NCBI RefSeq assembly: GCF_021018805.1
Contig: NC_086254.1
Span: 22,681,300-22,745,299, forward strand
DNA: 64,000 nt
Source: Prinia subflava
Taxonomy: Eukaryota; Chordata; Aves; Passeriformes; Cisticolidae
Reading direction: 5' to 3'
Under the pieces are notes generated by a model. That model was given only the letters and a program-made list of their open reading frames with translations. It made no database searches and had not been told where the DNA came from. A program made the translations under genes and the position numbers. Below are positions 27,801 through 38,589 of this stretch, in pieces (position 1 is the stretch's first letter; each line of letters begins with the position of its first letter).

Positions 27801-30800
27801 AAAGCACGCCACAAGGGCGGCTGGGCAGGGCAACTGCTGCCCTCCAGGCAGGAGCCTGGCCCAGGGGAGATGCAGGTGTGCAGCAGGACATGGGCCTCAC
27901 ACACCTCTTGGGCTGCCCTGGCCAGTTCTCCAGCTGAGAAAGCAGGGACAAGCAGTGCCACTCCCCTCGTGGTCCCAGAGCAGACACCACTGTGGGTGCA
28001 CACTGCTTGTGCTGACCCCAGCAGTGGGACACGGCATTGAGGCAGTTTGGGAAGTCTGGCAAAAGGAAACCCTCCTTCCCCAGGAGAGCCCCGTTCCCTT
28101 CCCGCCCTGCTCTGGGATAACATTTACAGGTGAGTGCTCAAAGCCTGCCAAGGCAGAGCAGCGAGCAGGGGGACCATGGGGAGCCTTTCCCACACTGAGG
28201 CTGTGCCCTCATGCCCCAGCAGCCACTCCCACCCGAAGTTCTACTCTACAGGAGACAGGAGAGATCTTCTCATTACAGTGAGGTGTTATTTAAGGCTTTG
28301 GAAGACAAACTCCCTGACAAGTGCTATTGCTCCCTATTTCCCTCCAGGTCTGGCCCAGCAGGTGGGGACTGGCTCTGCATGCAGGTGACCCACTGGGGCT
28401 GCCAGCAGCCCTGCAGATCTCTGTTCCACGCTGCATTAGCAACTCCAGCGCTTCTTGCAGCAGCCAGGCACTGTTTCAACAGCTCCTGGAAGGGTTTTAA
28501 GTTAACTCAACCCCGTTAACACATTATATGGCTTCTGTCATCCCAATTACCCTAAAAAGCCCAGGTATAGATCTCGAGGGGAGTGCAGGGAGGAGGGAAA
28601 AAATGTTTTAAAAATTAGTGTGGAAGGGGAAAAAAAGGAAGTCTTGGGCACAATCCCAAAACACAGTTTCAGGCAGATCAGGAAAAAAAATTCATAGGAT
28701 TTCAAACAACAAAAAAAGCAGCCAACAGAGGCAATATCTGCTTTCACCAAACACTAGCCAGGAAGGCTGGGCAGAGCTCAGCTCGCCAGTCACCAGCTGG
28801 TGTAACAGGAATCAGGTTTTTGGCATGGGGATCCTCCCCCCAAGCCGGGCAAGGGAACAGGCTGCCCGCAGAGGAGCTGGGATGATAAATGACAGCAGTT
28901 GAGCACTGCAGGGGCATTTCACCGCTTCAGAGGTTGCTGCTATAACAATCTTCTCTGACTCAGCAGCTGAAAGGGACGCTGGGAAGGAAGCACCATAAAA
29001 AAAAAGTCATGCATTATTAATATGGACTCTGGCAGCAAGACATGAGTTGGAAAAACACTGAGGGGGGGAAAAAAAATGACTGCAGAATAAGAGCAAGCTG
29101 CATGTGTGGAAGCATTTCACATTCATGTGGGAGTGGGGGCCAGCCTGTGCCCCTGCAGGGTCCCCAGCCCCAAGGGAGCCCCGTGTTTGGTGCTGTCCCT
29201 GGAGCTGGGCTGCTGCAGCCCTGTGCAGGAGCCACCATGAGCCCTGGGCACTGGCTGCAGCTGCAGCAGCCCTGGGCTGTCCTGCTCACGGCTGTTCCAG
29301 CAGGCTGTTTGTATTTACCTGTGCTCTGCCTCGCCTGCTGACTGCCCACAGCCTCCCCCCGTGCATCCAGCCCTGCCCAGCCGTGCCAGCAGCGCCCACG
29401 GCTCGCAGCCACAGCCCGCAGCCTCTGCCAGCCCCGCTGACGCAGAGGGCACCGAGGCAGGCACTGGAATGCCTTCCTTTTCCTGCCAGGTAGCGAGGGG
29501 AAAAATATCTGCTTGCACTTGACTACCTGGTGCACTGCAGTGTTTGCTTTCCTCTCCTATCCCAGCTGCTTTGTACGGGTTTTTTTGGAGGCAATTTATA
29601 AACATTTGTGCTCACGTAGCCGTCCTCTCCACTTCCCACCCAAAATCCTGGCTCCCAACCTGCTGCTGTGGGGACATGCCATCCCTCAAGAGTGTCACAG
29701 GCATCCCACGGCCTCGCCAGCCTGCCCTGGCAGTGCAGGGAACCCCCCCAGCCCCACTCAGGAGCCTCTTGGCAGGGTATGAGCACAGTGCAGGTCTCAG
29801 CCCAGCTTGGTCCCCGGTATCTCCAAAGCAAGGGAGGTGCCTAACACAGCCCCAGGTTTGCAGAGCCTCCTTCTATTTGTATGGCAATAGCATTCAATAA
29901 AACCAGTCAATTATTTTGCCATAAAATTCTCTGGACACACAAACAAGCACACACTGCCCCAGCTGCTCACACCACAGCCCAGCCCACAGCAGGGCAGGGT
30001 GTCCTGTATTTGCTTTCTGCCATTACGTGTGCACTGGCATCCTCCCTACAGAAACAGCTCCCAGCCTTTACCTTTCAGATTAGAAAGGCACAGGGAGGGA
30101 AGAGCTCCACGGCAGCTGTCACACACAGCCCAGCCATCACACGGGGACACGCCTGCTCATCGGGCAGGAAAGCGGCAGGGAAAGCAGCACAGGGGCAGAA
30201 GAGCAGCAGGGAAAGCAGCACAGGGGCAGAAAAGCAGCAGGGAAAGCAGCACAGGCTCCCACCAAGCACGGGAGACTGAGGCACAAACCAAAGGACAAAA
30301 CCACGGTGCTATTTGAACTCACATCCCCTGGAAGCAGCCCCTTCCCTGCCACAAGGGCCAGGGGACAGACAGACACCCCAGCTTGGGTGCCGTGTGCTGC
30401 AAGGGGGGCTGCCCAGCACCCCAACAGCATCTCCAGAGGGGCCCAGGATGGAAGCTCTGCTCAGGGCACGGGCTCGAGAGAGGTTTGTGCCAGCCCACGG
30501 ATGCCACACAGGACTGCAGGCTAGCAAAGGGCAGAACCCCTCGGTTTTGCACCTCAAACAAAAACCTGGGAAAATGACCTTTAGGAAGTCACACACAACG
30601 TCACACGCTGCCAGCTAAAGCCCCAGCAAGCCGGCACTGACCTGTCACCTCCCCCACACAGCCCGGAGGGAGGCAGGGGCTCAAACTGGGCTTCTTGCAC
30701 CCCTGCAGAAACATCTGCGTGCCTTGAGAAAGAAAAGGGTCAAATGAAGCTTGTGGCTCTATCAAAAACACCCACAGCCACTACAAGGCACCATGGAACC

Positions 30801-33800
30801 CCCAAATACACCTCTCCAGGTCCCTCCTTCACTTTAGCAAGACCAGCAAGCCCCAGAAAATTCCTTTTATAATGAAAAAAGGACCCCATGGCCCTGCCCA
30901 TCATACTCCACACCACAGCTGCACCCGCCAGGACGAGGGCCACGTGTGCCATAGGCTGCCACCTCTGGACCCTTCCACGCTGAGGACAGCCAGGGGCACT
31001 GGCATCACCCTCACTTTCCAATCCTTTCCTTTCAGAGTAAGAGCAGCTCCAGGGTAATGCTGAAAGCCCTGGTGGTTTTAATGTTATCTATGTCACATTC
31101 CCCAAAACACCACACCCACCAATATCTCTCAAAAAATTCTGATTTGGGCTTATCTTGTATTTTAACAGCACAGACCACTATACATTTTCCCCTCCATCTC
31201 TCCAAACAGGACTAATCCCCAAGGTATTCAGAGCTAGTGCTAGAAAAGCTTCAAACACACATTAACCACCCTAAAGCATCCCTGTTCAAAATGCTGCCAG
31301 CCAAAACCACAGCCAGAACAGTCTGAATGTAATGGAGAAGAAAAAGCCTGCATGGAAATAAACTTTACTAAAATAACCCAGAAAAGGTTTTGTCAAAGTA
31401 AGTTCACACATTGTGTTGTGACAATGATGTTTTAAAAATATAGCTGCTCAGGGAAGGCTTTTCTTGCTCTGTACAGCTGCAGATCAGCCTCTGTTCCAGC
31501 CCTCACCCCGCAGGGCGAGCAGAGCCAACAGCTCCTCAGACGTGCCACCACCACTGCTGCCACCCCTGTGAGGCTCCCAGAAATTTCAGTTAAGATTAAG
31601 TATTTAAAGACTCCATGTGCTCGGATATTTAAATCCACCAATTGTAACAGCATTAGAATGGGATCAAGTGCAAACATACAGCTCCCCACACTGCTCATCT
31701 CCATTCCCTGCACTGGTCCCCAGGGGGTTCACGGTACCCTGCAGAGCAGATGCTGCCTGGGTTAATGCAATTAATGAGTCCACCTGGAAGAGAGGCAGAG
31801 GATGAGCTCAGGAAATGAAGCAGCAGTGTCAGAGCCCTTATCTCCACCAGAGCCACCTGAAGCAGCTCAGTGCCTGCTGAAGCCCTGGCCCTCCATGGCC
31901 TCCCAAGGCCATGAAGACCATGTCTCCTGGGCTGACAGCATGGGTTCTTTCACTTTAAGGTCTACTCTGCTACAGATTATTGAAGTTTTGAAGCACTCAA
32001 TTTGCAGGAATGAACCAGTACCTGGAAGCTTTTGTGTCTGCCAGTCAGCTTCCACAGGCCAGGCTTCCAGAGACACATGGATGAAATATGAACTCCTCAC
32101 ATACTCTTGCAACACCAGTGAGCCACCAGCAAAATAACCCAAACCAGATGTGCCTGACAAACAGCACAGGTGCTTACAGGCAAAGAAAACCCAGTCATTC
32201 ATCTGCCCTCAAACAAACCTTGTAATCTGGTAGCCTTGAGCAAGAGGTGGTCACCAGCCCATGCTCTGCTCCACCAGCACCACGGATGCACTGGCACAGA
32301 GCAGCTGAGGGGACAGGGCTGTTCCCAGCCCAGAGCTGCCTTGTAGGAGCCTTTGCTGGAAGAACGTGGTGCTGCCAAGGGAATGATCTCCCACAGCTGC
32401 CACCAGTCTCCTTCCGCTCGTTGCACAGGAGATCCCAAGCTCAAATTCTTGTATCAAGGAGCACTTGAGGATTCCTTACAAGCCCCAATCACTGTCAGAT
32501 CCAATGACTGCAACATCCTCTGTGGGATACACTGTGGAACCAGGCTGCTCCTTCCTTAGGTTGTGAAATGCTGCTTGGCAGATCTGAGGGTGAAGGAGGG
32601 CACCACACTCCTTGTGCTGCCCGGGGAGGTGAAAGCCAGGGCTATGACAGTACAAAGCTCATTTCATTCTTCCAAGCTGCACCTTCACCTTCTGTCCCTG
32701 CTCAGACAGCACCAGGCACTCAGCATGCTGCCAGCAAACCCCGAAGGACACCTGCACCCAGAGGGACACCTGCACCCCGAGGGACACCTGCACCCCGAGG
32801 GACACCTGCACCCAGCCCCTGTCCGGCCAAGCCGAGGCCATGGTGGCTCACCAGGGTCCTGCTGGGACGGGCTCCAGCATCCCAGGCACGGCCAGTGGGT
32901 GCTGCCCCTTGCTCAGACCCTGCCCTGCCACCCCCTTTGTGCCCACATTCCCACAGCAGTGCTCAGCAGGCAGAGCAGCAGCAATCCACTGCCCCACACA
33001 GCTCATGGCCCAGCTCCATGCCCCCACAGTGCCACCCCCTGCCCGGGACCTCGGCCACCACAGCCCCTTCAGCTGGGACAAGCTGGCAGTAGCAAAATCT
33101 TTTGTCCTTTCCTCCCCTGGAACTCCTCCGTGCTAAGATCTGCCAGGCTGATGCATTAAATGACCAAACTGGATCAGCCACCTTGGGTGATAGAATATCG
33201 TTCCAAAAGTGACAAAGGAGCTGCAGGGAGGCAGCTGTTGGTCCCCACAGCCCCGGTCTGCTGGCCACCAACACACAGCCCGACAGAACAGTGTTTCAAA
33301 GCGCTCCTGCTGACCAAAATCAAGTTCTTGCGCCATAAATTCAGGGCTATGGCGCTACCTCATGCCCTGTAAGACTGGTTGGGAGCAATTGCTGATAAGT
33401 TTGGAGGAAGTAAAGCCAGACTGAATTACAGCTCTCTCTCAAAGGTAACAATCTTTCACCCAATAATTTAAATTCTCTACATTATTTTCCTGCGTCAGAT
33501 CCAGCCAAGTACGAGTCCTGGGGAAATTTAAATTTCAAAAAAATAAAATCAAATAAAGAGGCTCCAACATCCATTGATATAACAGAGGAAAGGCCAAGAG
33601 CTGCTACCAGGGAAGGCACCTCCAGCCCTCCCAGCCACGCAGCAGCCACCCTCTACACCAGGGCCAAGTCCAAGGTCTGGGAAGTTCCAAGGGTTGCAGT
33701 TACAGGTATCAAGATGAAATAATTTGCAGCTTGAAAAAGCATTACTGCTTTCAGCTGCAGGAGGAAGTTCCCTTAATTTCCTAGGCCCTGTTCAAAGAGA

Positions 33801-36800
33801 ATAAAACCAGACACTTGTAGGAAAGCTGTATGAGCCATGTGGAAACAGAACATGCAGGGATGACCCCATATCCCATGGATGAATTCAGAAGCGGAGGACA
33901 AGATGAAATAGAAACAGCTCCTCGAGGTGTTCCACCTCCAAGCCAGCACACTCTGTGCCCACATCATCCCTGCTCCAACACAGGGGTCTGGGCATGGACA
34001 GAGTGACTCTGGCAAGCACATTTCTCCCCATCCCATCTAGGGAAGGCAAGAGGCGCAGAGAGCAGCTGTCCCAGGAGGGCAAGAGCCTCAGTGCCAAGAA
34101 CAAGCCCTGCAAAATAACCTGTCCAGGTGGCCCCTGACCTCCATAGCAGGACAAAACTGTTTGCCCAGTGCCAAGCTCTGGTTTTTTCCAGGATGAGGCC
34201 AGTGTGACTTCTTGCAGCGAAGGCCCAGCCTGCCCTACAGCCCTGCTGGTGCCAGCTCTGAGCACAGCAGCGAGCACAGGTGCCCTCCCCATCCACCCGA
34301 GCATCCCCAGGTACCTGCTGCCTGCAGGGTCTGTGTGCACACAGGGCAGCTCCTGCAGCCTCCAGCCCCAGCAGCCCCGGCCTCTGCCCGTGGCTGCAGA
34401 ACAATTGGCCACCTCATCCTGCACACAATGGGCACGATGAGACAGCCCCACACAGCCAGCGCCGGGAGCAGCGAGCCCGGGAGCAGCGCAGGGCACAGGA
34501 GAGAGGCTGTGCCTGTGCCATGGGAGCAGCCTGGGGCACAGGAGAGAGGCTGTGGCTGTGCCATGGGAGCAGCGCAGGGCAGAGGAGAGCGGCTGTGGCT
34601 GTGCCATGGGAGCAGCGCAGGGCACAGGAGAGAGGCTGTGCCTGTGCCATGGGAGCAGCGTGGGGCACAGGAGAGCGGCTGTGCCTGTGCCACGGGAGCA
34701 GCGTGGGGCACAGGAGAGCTGCCTGTGCCATGGGATCAGTGTGGGGCACAGGAGAGCGGCTGTGCCCGTGCCATGGGCTGCCCCCCTGGCAGCTCACCTG
34801 CCAAGGCGGCCCTGGGAGCCCAGGGGTGTAATCAGGGTGCTGTGTGGGGAGGACAGACGGGTGCTGGATGCTAGAGCTGGGAAGGAGTCAGCACTGGCTG
34901 TTTACATTGGATCGCTCTGCACAAATGTGAGGCCACAAGAACATTTCAGTTCCGTAGGAGGAAACCTTGGTGAAGAATAGAAACAAGGAGGTACCTTGGG
35001 CATCACATAAGTCCAGGCACAACACAAATGTAAGGCTCAAAAGCCCTGGACTCCCTGCAGGAGCCAAGCATGGCTATTTGCTGACAGTAAACATGAATTT
35101 TTTCCTGCATTTCCGTCTGGAGCAGATGCTGGGTTACCTGGGCTGTGAGGAGCCAAACGCCACGATCAATCAGGTAGCAGGCCAGCCCTGGGCAGGCAAC
35201 TCAGAACCCAGACTGGGCTCCCCTTCCCCATCTCCAAAGGGCACCAGGAGCAGTTATCCAGCTTTTCCAGCTGACAAGCACGCCAGCTCCACACCGATGC
35301 GCTGAGACAGCACCCAGAAGTGCAACTGTCCCAGTTTTCTCCTGGCACTGGAGCACAACTGCTTGAACACGGCACGCCTGGCAGTGCCGATGAAATTTTC
35401 CCCCACAGACCTGGGGCCAGGCTCCCACCCATGGTGCAGCACACCTGCCTGGGGATGCCATCGTGCCACAGCCCAGTCCCAGCCCTGAGGGCTGGCGCTG
35501 CCCTGGCAGGGCAGGCTGGCTCCAGCCCTGCTGACCCCACCAGCAGAGCTGGCCGTAGCAGACCCCTCCCAGCAGCCTGTGGCACACAGAAGCCCTTCCA
35601 GGCTCCAGCTGGTTCAAGCTCACTTGCAGCTTCAGGTCCCATTTATTTGGATGCTTTTCTTTTCAATTGGGGTACAATGGAGGAATGCATTAATCACTTC
35701 CCTGCCCGTGGTTTAGCCAATGGACTGCAAGTCCTTCCTCAGCCACTTCCCCAGCATGCCCTCCAAGGGATGGGCTCAGGACAGAGGTGTCCCCAGGCCC
35801 TTCAGTGGCCACGGAAGAGCAGCCCAGCCTCACCCCGTGCACTGAGGCAGCAGCAGGCAGGACAAATGCCCCAGAACTCTCTGCTGACAGCATCTCTCCA
35901 TCACCCGCACGTGGTCGATTTATTCAAATCCTCGGCTCTGCTTATGTCCTATCTCACTTGCTCTTCTCCCAAGCTTCTGCTCACCACTGCAGCCTGGAAA
36001 CCAACTCCCTCCAAGTGCTGAGAGGATTAGCACAGCCATCCCAGGAATACTGGGCTGGGTTTTCATGATGAAACATTTTTGGCTGAAAGAGGAAGGAAAT
36101 AAAAAAAAAAAGAAAAGGAAGCAGATCTTCTGTCACCTGATGAGAAGATGACTCAGAACATCACTGACATCCATGGGCGGGTGGGGACAGGGACCACTCA
36201 CACCTCCCTGCCTCCTCTTTGGGCACCACAGATAGCAAGAACATTGGGTGGGACGTGACCATGCCATCCAAGGTCCACACAGGGAAAGGCCTCTTGGCAC
36301 AGAACGAGTCTTCAACATATTTATACCCTACACCATCTCTAAGACTGGTGACCCTGCAGAAGTAACGCGAAATTAATCAAAATACTCTAAAAAAGGAATA
36401 AAGCCATCCTTACATGAGAAATTTCCTTCTTAAAGTGCACTTCCACCTGGGCCCCGGGAAGCCCATCCACAGCCTCGCCATTCCCTGTGCCTGCCCCACT
36501 GGGCTGCAGGATGCACTGGATAAGGAGCCACCGGCCCCCAGCAGCACCAGAGCAGGAGGAGCCAGGCTGTGCTCACAGAGGGAGCAGACGGCTCCGTTAC
36601 CACCCGTGTGGAACCATCCTCCAACCATCGTCGGCAGCCCCGGCCAGCCTGCGGGATGGTGGCAGGGGCTTGGGGGCCTGCCCATCAGGACAGCAGAGCT
36701 CTGGGCCACCACCGAGGCTCAGCACACACAGCCTCACTTGGGATGTGAGCAGAGCACGAGCAGAGCTTCGTACACCGGCCAACCCTACTCAGCCCAGGGA

Positions 36801-37793
36801 ACGGCTCCCAAAGCCCAGAGGCAGCCACGGGACATCATTTGTAAATAAAAACCCACAGAAGTCACCTTGAAAGTGCACAGAGATCTCCTTGGGATGTCCA
36901 AGATAGGAACGGCACGAGCAATACCAATGACATTTCAAGGAGAAACTCCCTACTTCTTTGGAAAGGGCTGTTTCTATAGAAATAAATTGTTGCCAAAGTT
37001 TGGTTGAAGGCCAAACCACGAGCCTTGGCTCCTCGCAGAAACGAGATACACCGTATGAAGAGAACAGATGCTTTCCGGGCACAAGGCTTCCCGTATCTCC
37101 AAGATGGACAGGCAGCCCCACCAGCACCGGGTGCTGGCCATATTGACACACAGCTCCTCCAGCTCCCCGCGAAGCTGTGACAAGGAACACTGGAACGAGT
37201 ACACTCTCCGTCTAAAATATACACTTCGCATCTTCCCACTTGACAATCTGAGTAGGATTTCCGCCAGGGAGCACGTTCGGATCACAAGCACTTGGACAAC
37301 ACTCCACGACTTCCAAACAAACTCCGGGCGAGCAGCGGGCAGGAGCGGGCTGGCTGCCCCGGTTCGGCCCCGCGGGGAGCGCGGCCGGCACCTCCCGCGC
37401 CCCGGGACCCGCACCCGCCCCGAGGGGCGCCGGGCGCTCCGCGGGCAGCGCCTCCTCCTCCGGCCGCGGCGGGAGATGGGGACGCGCTGCCAGCCCCGGG
37501 CACCGCGGAGCCGCGGCCGGGGGCGCCGGGCCCGGGCCGCCCCTCGCCGGGGATGCCGCGGCCCCCGGGCCGGCCGGGCGCGGATTACTCAGCGTTTCCA
37601 GCGGCGCACGGCGCGCCCGCGCCCCTGCCCGCGCCCCCCCGCCCCGGGCCCCGGCCCGCCGCTTACCGATGCCCGGCGCCACATACACGAAGTAGAGGAA
37701 GGAGGAGGAGAGCGAGAAGAGGAAGAGCGCGGCCAGCAGCGAGCGCCGGGGCAGCAGCCGCCAGGCGCCGCGGGGGCCGCGGGGCCACCGCAT
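6683..37793 (-). CDS. B4GALT5: Beta-1,4-galactosyltransferase 5 (lactosylceramide synthase), complete, 9 coding exons
   Basis: B4GALT5 is a type II Golgi membrane enzyme that transfers galactose from UDP-galactose to glucosylceramide and to N-glycan GlcNAc. Joining 37667-37793, 14394-14528, 11776-11889, 10905-11029, 10341-10457, 9440-9627, 9101-9223, 8601-8702 and 6683-6830 gives 1179 nt, or 392 residues plus stop, close to the 388 of human. Visible parts are a short basic cytosolic tail (1-17), a membrane anchor (about 18-39), a luminal stem (about 43-125), the metal-binding HDVDH motif (D238 and D240), the GWGGEDDD signature (299-306), the HHH triplet (333-335), and NXS/T sites in stem and C-terminus. 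All exon phases agree. The C-terminal NITVNLTPEL block and the stem match B4GALT5 rather than other B4GALT members, with B4GALT6 the closest alternative. Intron 8 has a GC donor. The first methionine is chosen because the basic tail and anchor follow directly, as in mammals. Confidence 0.97.
6831..8600 (-). other. B4GALT5: B4GALT5 intron 8 (GC-AG)
   Basis: A 1.77-kb intron with donor GCAAGT and acceptor CACAG. The interior has no recognised gene or long repeat. Confidence 0.85.
8601..8702 (-). CDS. B4GALT5: B4GALT5 exon 8
   Basis: The exon encodes VQYAGYSVTRPEGDTGKYKS then IPHHHRGEVQFLGR, joined through split Arg codons at both ends. The acceptor CGCAG precedes 8702. The donor is AAG|GCAAGT, a GC donor. 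This segment contains the HHH triplet near the metal- and acceptor-binding site. Confidence 0.96.
9101..9223 (-). CDS. B4GALT5: B4GALT5 exon 7
   Basis: The exon encodes LPYNEFFGGVSGLTVEQF, then the family signature NAFWGWGGEDDDLWNR, which forms part of the acceptor and UDP-Gal site. Acceptor CCCAG, donor AACAG|GTACGG. The entering phase of 2 completes a Leu codon split with exon 6. Confidence 0.97.
9440..9627 (-). CDS. B4GALT5: B4GALT5 exon 6 with DVD metal-binding motif
   Basis: The exon encodes AGNQPFNRAMLFNVGFREAM, then KDLDWDCLIFHDVDHIPE, and ends at DKYMYL. The DVD (238-240) matches the DXD-type Mn2+/UDP-Gal motif of the beta-4-galactosyltransferases. Acceptor GCCAG before 9627, donor CCT|GTAAGC. 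Confidence 0.97.
10341..10457 (-). CDS. B4GALT5: B4GALT5 exon 5
   Basis: A phase-0 exon of exactly 39 codons beginning VAILIPFRNRYEHLPVLFRH and ending FAFYVVEQ. It covers the start of the catalytic domain with the conserved FRNR nucleotide-sugar contact region. Acceptor CTCAG, donor CAG|GTGAGT. Confidence 0.97.
10905..11029 (-). CDS. B4GALT5: B4GALT5 exon 4
   Basis: The exon encodes KGPIDVNMSEITMEDIHQFF and ends at HWKPSDCLPRWK, linking stem and catalytic domain and including a conserved Cys. Acceptor TGCAG, donor AAG|GTACCG. Confidence 0.97.
11776..11889 (-). CDS. B4GALT5: B4GALT5 exon 3
   Basis: The exon encodes DYPLDLSHNDTFLQATTFLP and continues to NNTCPERLPSM, with N-glycosylation-type sites NDT and NNT. 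Acceptor CTCAG and donor ATGA|GTGAGT, phase 1 at both ends. The polypyrimidine tract is an unusual CT-plus-T microsatellite. Confidence 0.97.
11890..14393 (-). other. B4GALT5: B4GALT5 intron 2
   Basis: A 2.5-kb GT-AG intron. Next to exon 3 is an (A)n(GA)n microsatellite at 11899-11925. An A/T-rich segment at 14165-14285 contains a short perfect inverted repeat. No gene was seen. Confidence 0.85.
14394..14528 (-). CDS. B4GALT5: B4GALT5 exon 2
   Basis: The exon encodes NTYLFMMQAQGIMIRENMRT and continues to AYAKRNSSVNDS, the luminal stem. The first Val codon is split with exon 1 (G|TG). Acceptor TTGCAG, donor CTCAG|GTATTT. N-glycosylation-type sites are NSS and NDS. Confidence 0.97.
16844..17175. 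repeat. 48-bp minisatellite, about 7 copies
   Basis: Units of 47-48 bp contain CACAAAACCTGCCC then GAGAGCCAGCACAGCTCC; CACAAAACC recurs at 16892, 16939, 16987, 17035 and 17083. Because 48 is a multiple of 3, the array yields long spurious 16-residue-periodic frames on both strands. Confidence 0.93.
20723..21255. repeat. 39-40-bp GC-rich minisatellite with shortened units
   Basis: More than a dozen imperfect copies of a unit containing CACCGACACCGAGCCCAGCT then CCGGGCCAGCACCAGCCCGG. Near 21140-21240 several copies are cut down to about 20 bp. It explains the overlapping long frames of Arg/Ala/Pro-rich sequence on both strands. Confidence 0.93.
22197..22345. repeat. 65-bp tandem repeat, about 2.3 copies
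   Basis: CAGGCAGGGCTGTCCCTGAG recurs at 22206 and 22271, with a diverged third copy at 22336, all 65 bp apart. Each unit also contains an internal near-duplication around GAGGAGCCATCCCATC. Confidence 0.85.
24191..24475. repeat. 76-bp minisatellite, about 3.8 nearly identical copies
   Basis: CTGGCTGTGGCCAGGCTGAG starts at 24192, 24268, 24344 and 24420, exactly 76 bp apart, with almost no divergence. The high identity suggests recent expansion or homogenisation. Confidence 0.95.
30171..30255. repeat. 30-bp tandem repeat, about 3 copies
   Basis: The unit contains AGCAGCAGGGAAAGCAGCAC followed by AGGGGCAGAA. It is purine-rich on the plus strand. Confidence 0.9.
32740..32813. repeat. 18-bp tandem repeat, 4 copies
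   Basis: Four copies of CCCGAGGGACACCTGCAC with single-base differences, in B4GALT5 intron 1. Confidence 0.92.
34491..34782. repeat. 43-bp minisatellite, about 7 copies
   Basis: GGGCACAGGAGAG-type unit starts recur at 34491, 34534, 34577, 34620, 34663 and 34706, exactly 43 bp apart. A shortened unit then starts at 34744. Each unit includes GTGCCATGGGAGCAGC. Since 43 is not a multiple of 3, peptide frames rotate through the array. Confidence 0.95.
37667..37793 (-). CDS. B4GALT5: B4GALT5 exon 1, coding part
   Basis: The exon encodes the basic cytosolic tail and signal anchor: RLLPRRSLLAALFLFSLSSS then FLYFVYVAPGI. The donor is ATCG|GTAAGC at 37667/37666. The start ATG at 37793 has G at -3 and C at +4, a moderate context. 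The tail is four residues longer than in human, with a PRGPRG-type insertion. Confidence 0.95.
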
Positions 37794-37838
37794 GGCCGAT
37801 GCGGCGCCGCCGCCGCCCTGCTGCCGCTCCGCCGCCGC

Positions 37839-37844
37839 TCACAT
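37839..37844 (-). promoter_or_regulatory. Candidate start-stop upstream ORF (ATGTGA)
   Basis: On the minus strand an ATG followed immediately by TGA lies 45 nt before the B4GALT5 start codon. Its context is weak (C at -3, T at +4). It only matters if transcription starts upstream of it. Confidence 0.4.
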
Positions 37845-38184
37845 GCGCCGAGGCCCGGCGGGAGGCGCCGCGCCGGGGCCGCTCCGAGCCGCCGCCCGCG
37901 CCCAGCGCCGCCGCATGAATGTGCCGCGGCGGGGCGGGCCGGGGCGGGGCGGCGAGCGGGGCGGGCCCGGCCCCGGCCCCCGCCGCACCGACCGCGCTCG
38001 GCAGACGCCGCCCCGCCACCGCCGGGGGTCCCCGGAGTACCGGGCCGTGACCTCGGCACACCCGGCCGTGGTGCCGGTGTGCCACGGATGCTGCTGGCAT
38101 GGCCGGCGTTAGCCCCGGGGCGTGCGGCGGGGGCTCCGGGCAGGGCCCTGAGACACACGGCAATGGCCCCGGGGAAGCCACCCG

Positions 38185-38350
38185 TGACCCCAGGACACCC
38201 AGCCATGGCCCCGGCACGTTTATCAATGGCTCAGGGCATCCAGCCAGGGTTTGGGGACACCCAGCCAGAGTCGGGGGACACCCAGCCATGGTTTGGGGAC
38301 ACCCAGCCGGGTCCAGGGACACCCAGCCATGGTTTGGGGACACCCAGCCC
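38185..38350. repeat. 21-23-bp tandem repeat upstream of B4GALT5
   Basis: Six or seven imperfect copies around GGGGACACCCAGCCATGGTT, about 0.4-0.55 kb upstream of the B4GALT5 start codon and just outside the CpG island. Confidence 0.88.
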
Positions 38351-38549
38351 TGCACCTGGGTCACGCAGCCGCAGGAGAGCAGGGACTCACCCCCTACCCC
38401 GGCCCACCAAGCAGCAGGGCTCTGGGTGCCCCCGACATTGTGCAGGGAGAGACGGAGCCAGAGGGGAGGTGATGGACAGAGATGGGTGCAAGGGCAGAGG
38501 GGCAAAGTCATCACTTTGTCAGTGCAACAATCAGCACGACCAGCAGTCC

Positions 38550-38588
38550 AGAGTAATTGGTTACAGAGTAATTGGTTACAGCGTAATT
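38550..38588. repeat. 15-16-bp duplication, 2.5 copies
   Basis: AGAGTAATTGGTTAC is repeated in tandem. The TAATTG core resembles a homeodomain site, but no function can be claimed. Confidence 0.8.
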
Positions 38589-38589
38589 A

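Larger units (their letters stand above)
14529..37666 (-). other. B4GALT5: B4GALT5 intron 1 (23 kb, minisatellite-rich)
   Basis: The first intron is by far the longest and contains at least seven separate GC-rich tandem arrays, listed individually. Between them is unique sequence with a few A/T-rich blocks (for example 17590-17990 and 19490-19800) that could be conserved regulatory DNA. No coding exon of another gene was recognised. Long open frames inside coincide with the tandem arrays or GC-rich DNA. Confidence 0.85.
37320..38060 (-). promoter_or_regulatory. B4GALT5: B4GALT5 CpG island and promoter
   Basis: A very CpG-dense block spans coding exon 1, its 5'UTR and the upstream flank. Three GC-box-like elements (GGGGCGG type) lie at 37928-37935, 37941-37950 and 37958-37965, about 135-170 bp before the start codon. 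The human B4GALT5 promoter is known to depend on Sp1, which binds such boxes. No TATA box was noticed. The transcription start cannot be placed from sequence alone. Confidence 0.75.
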
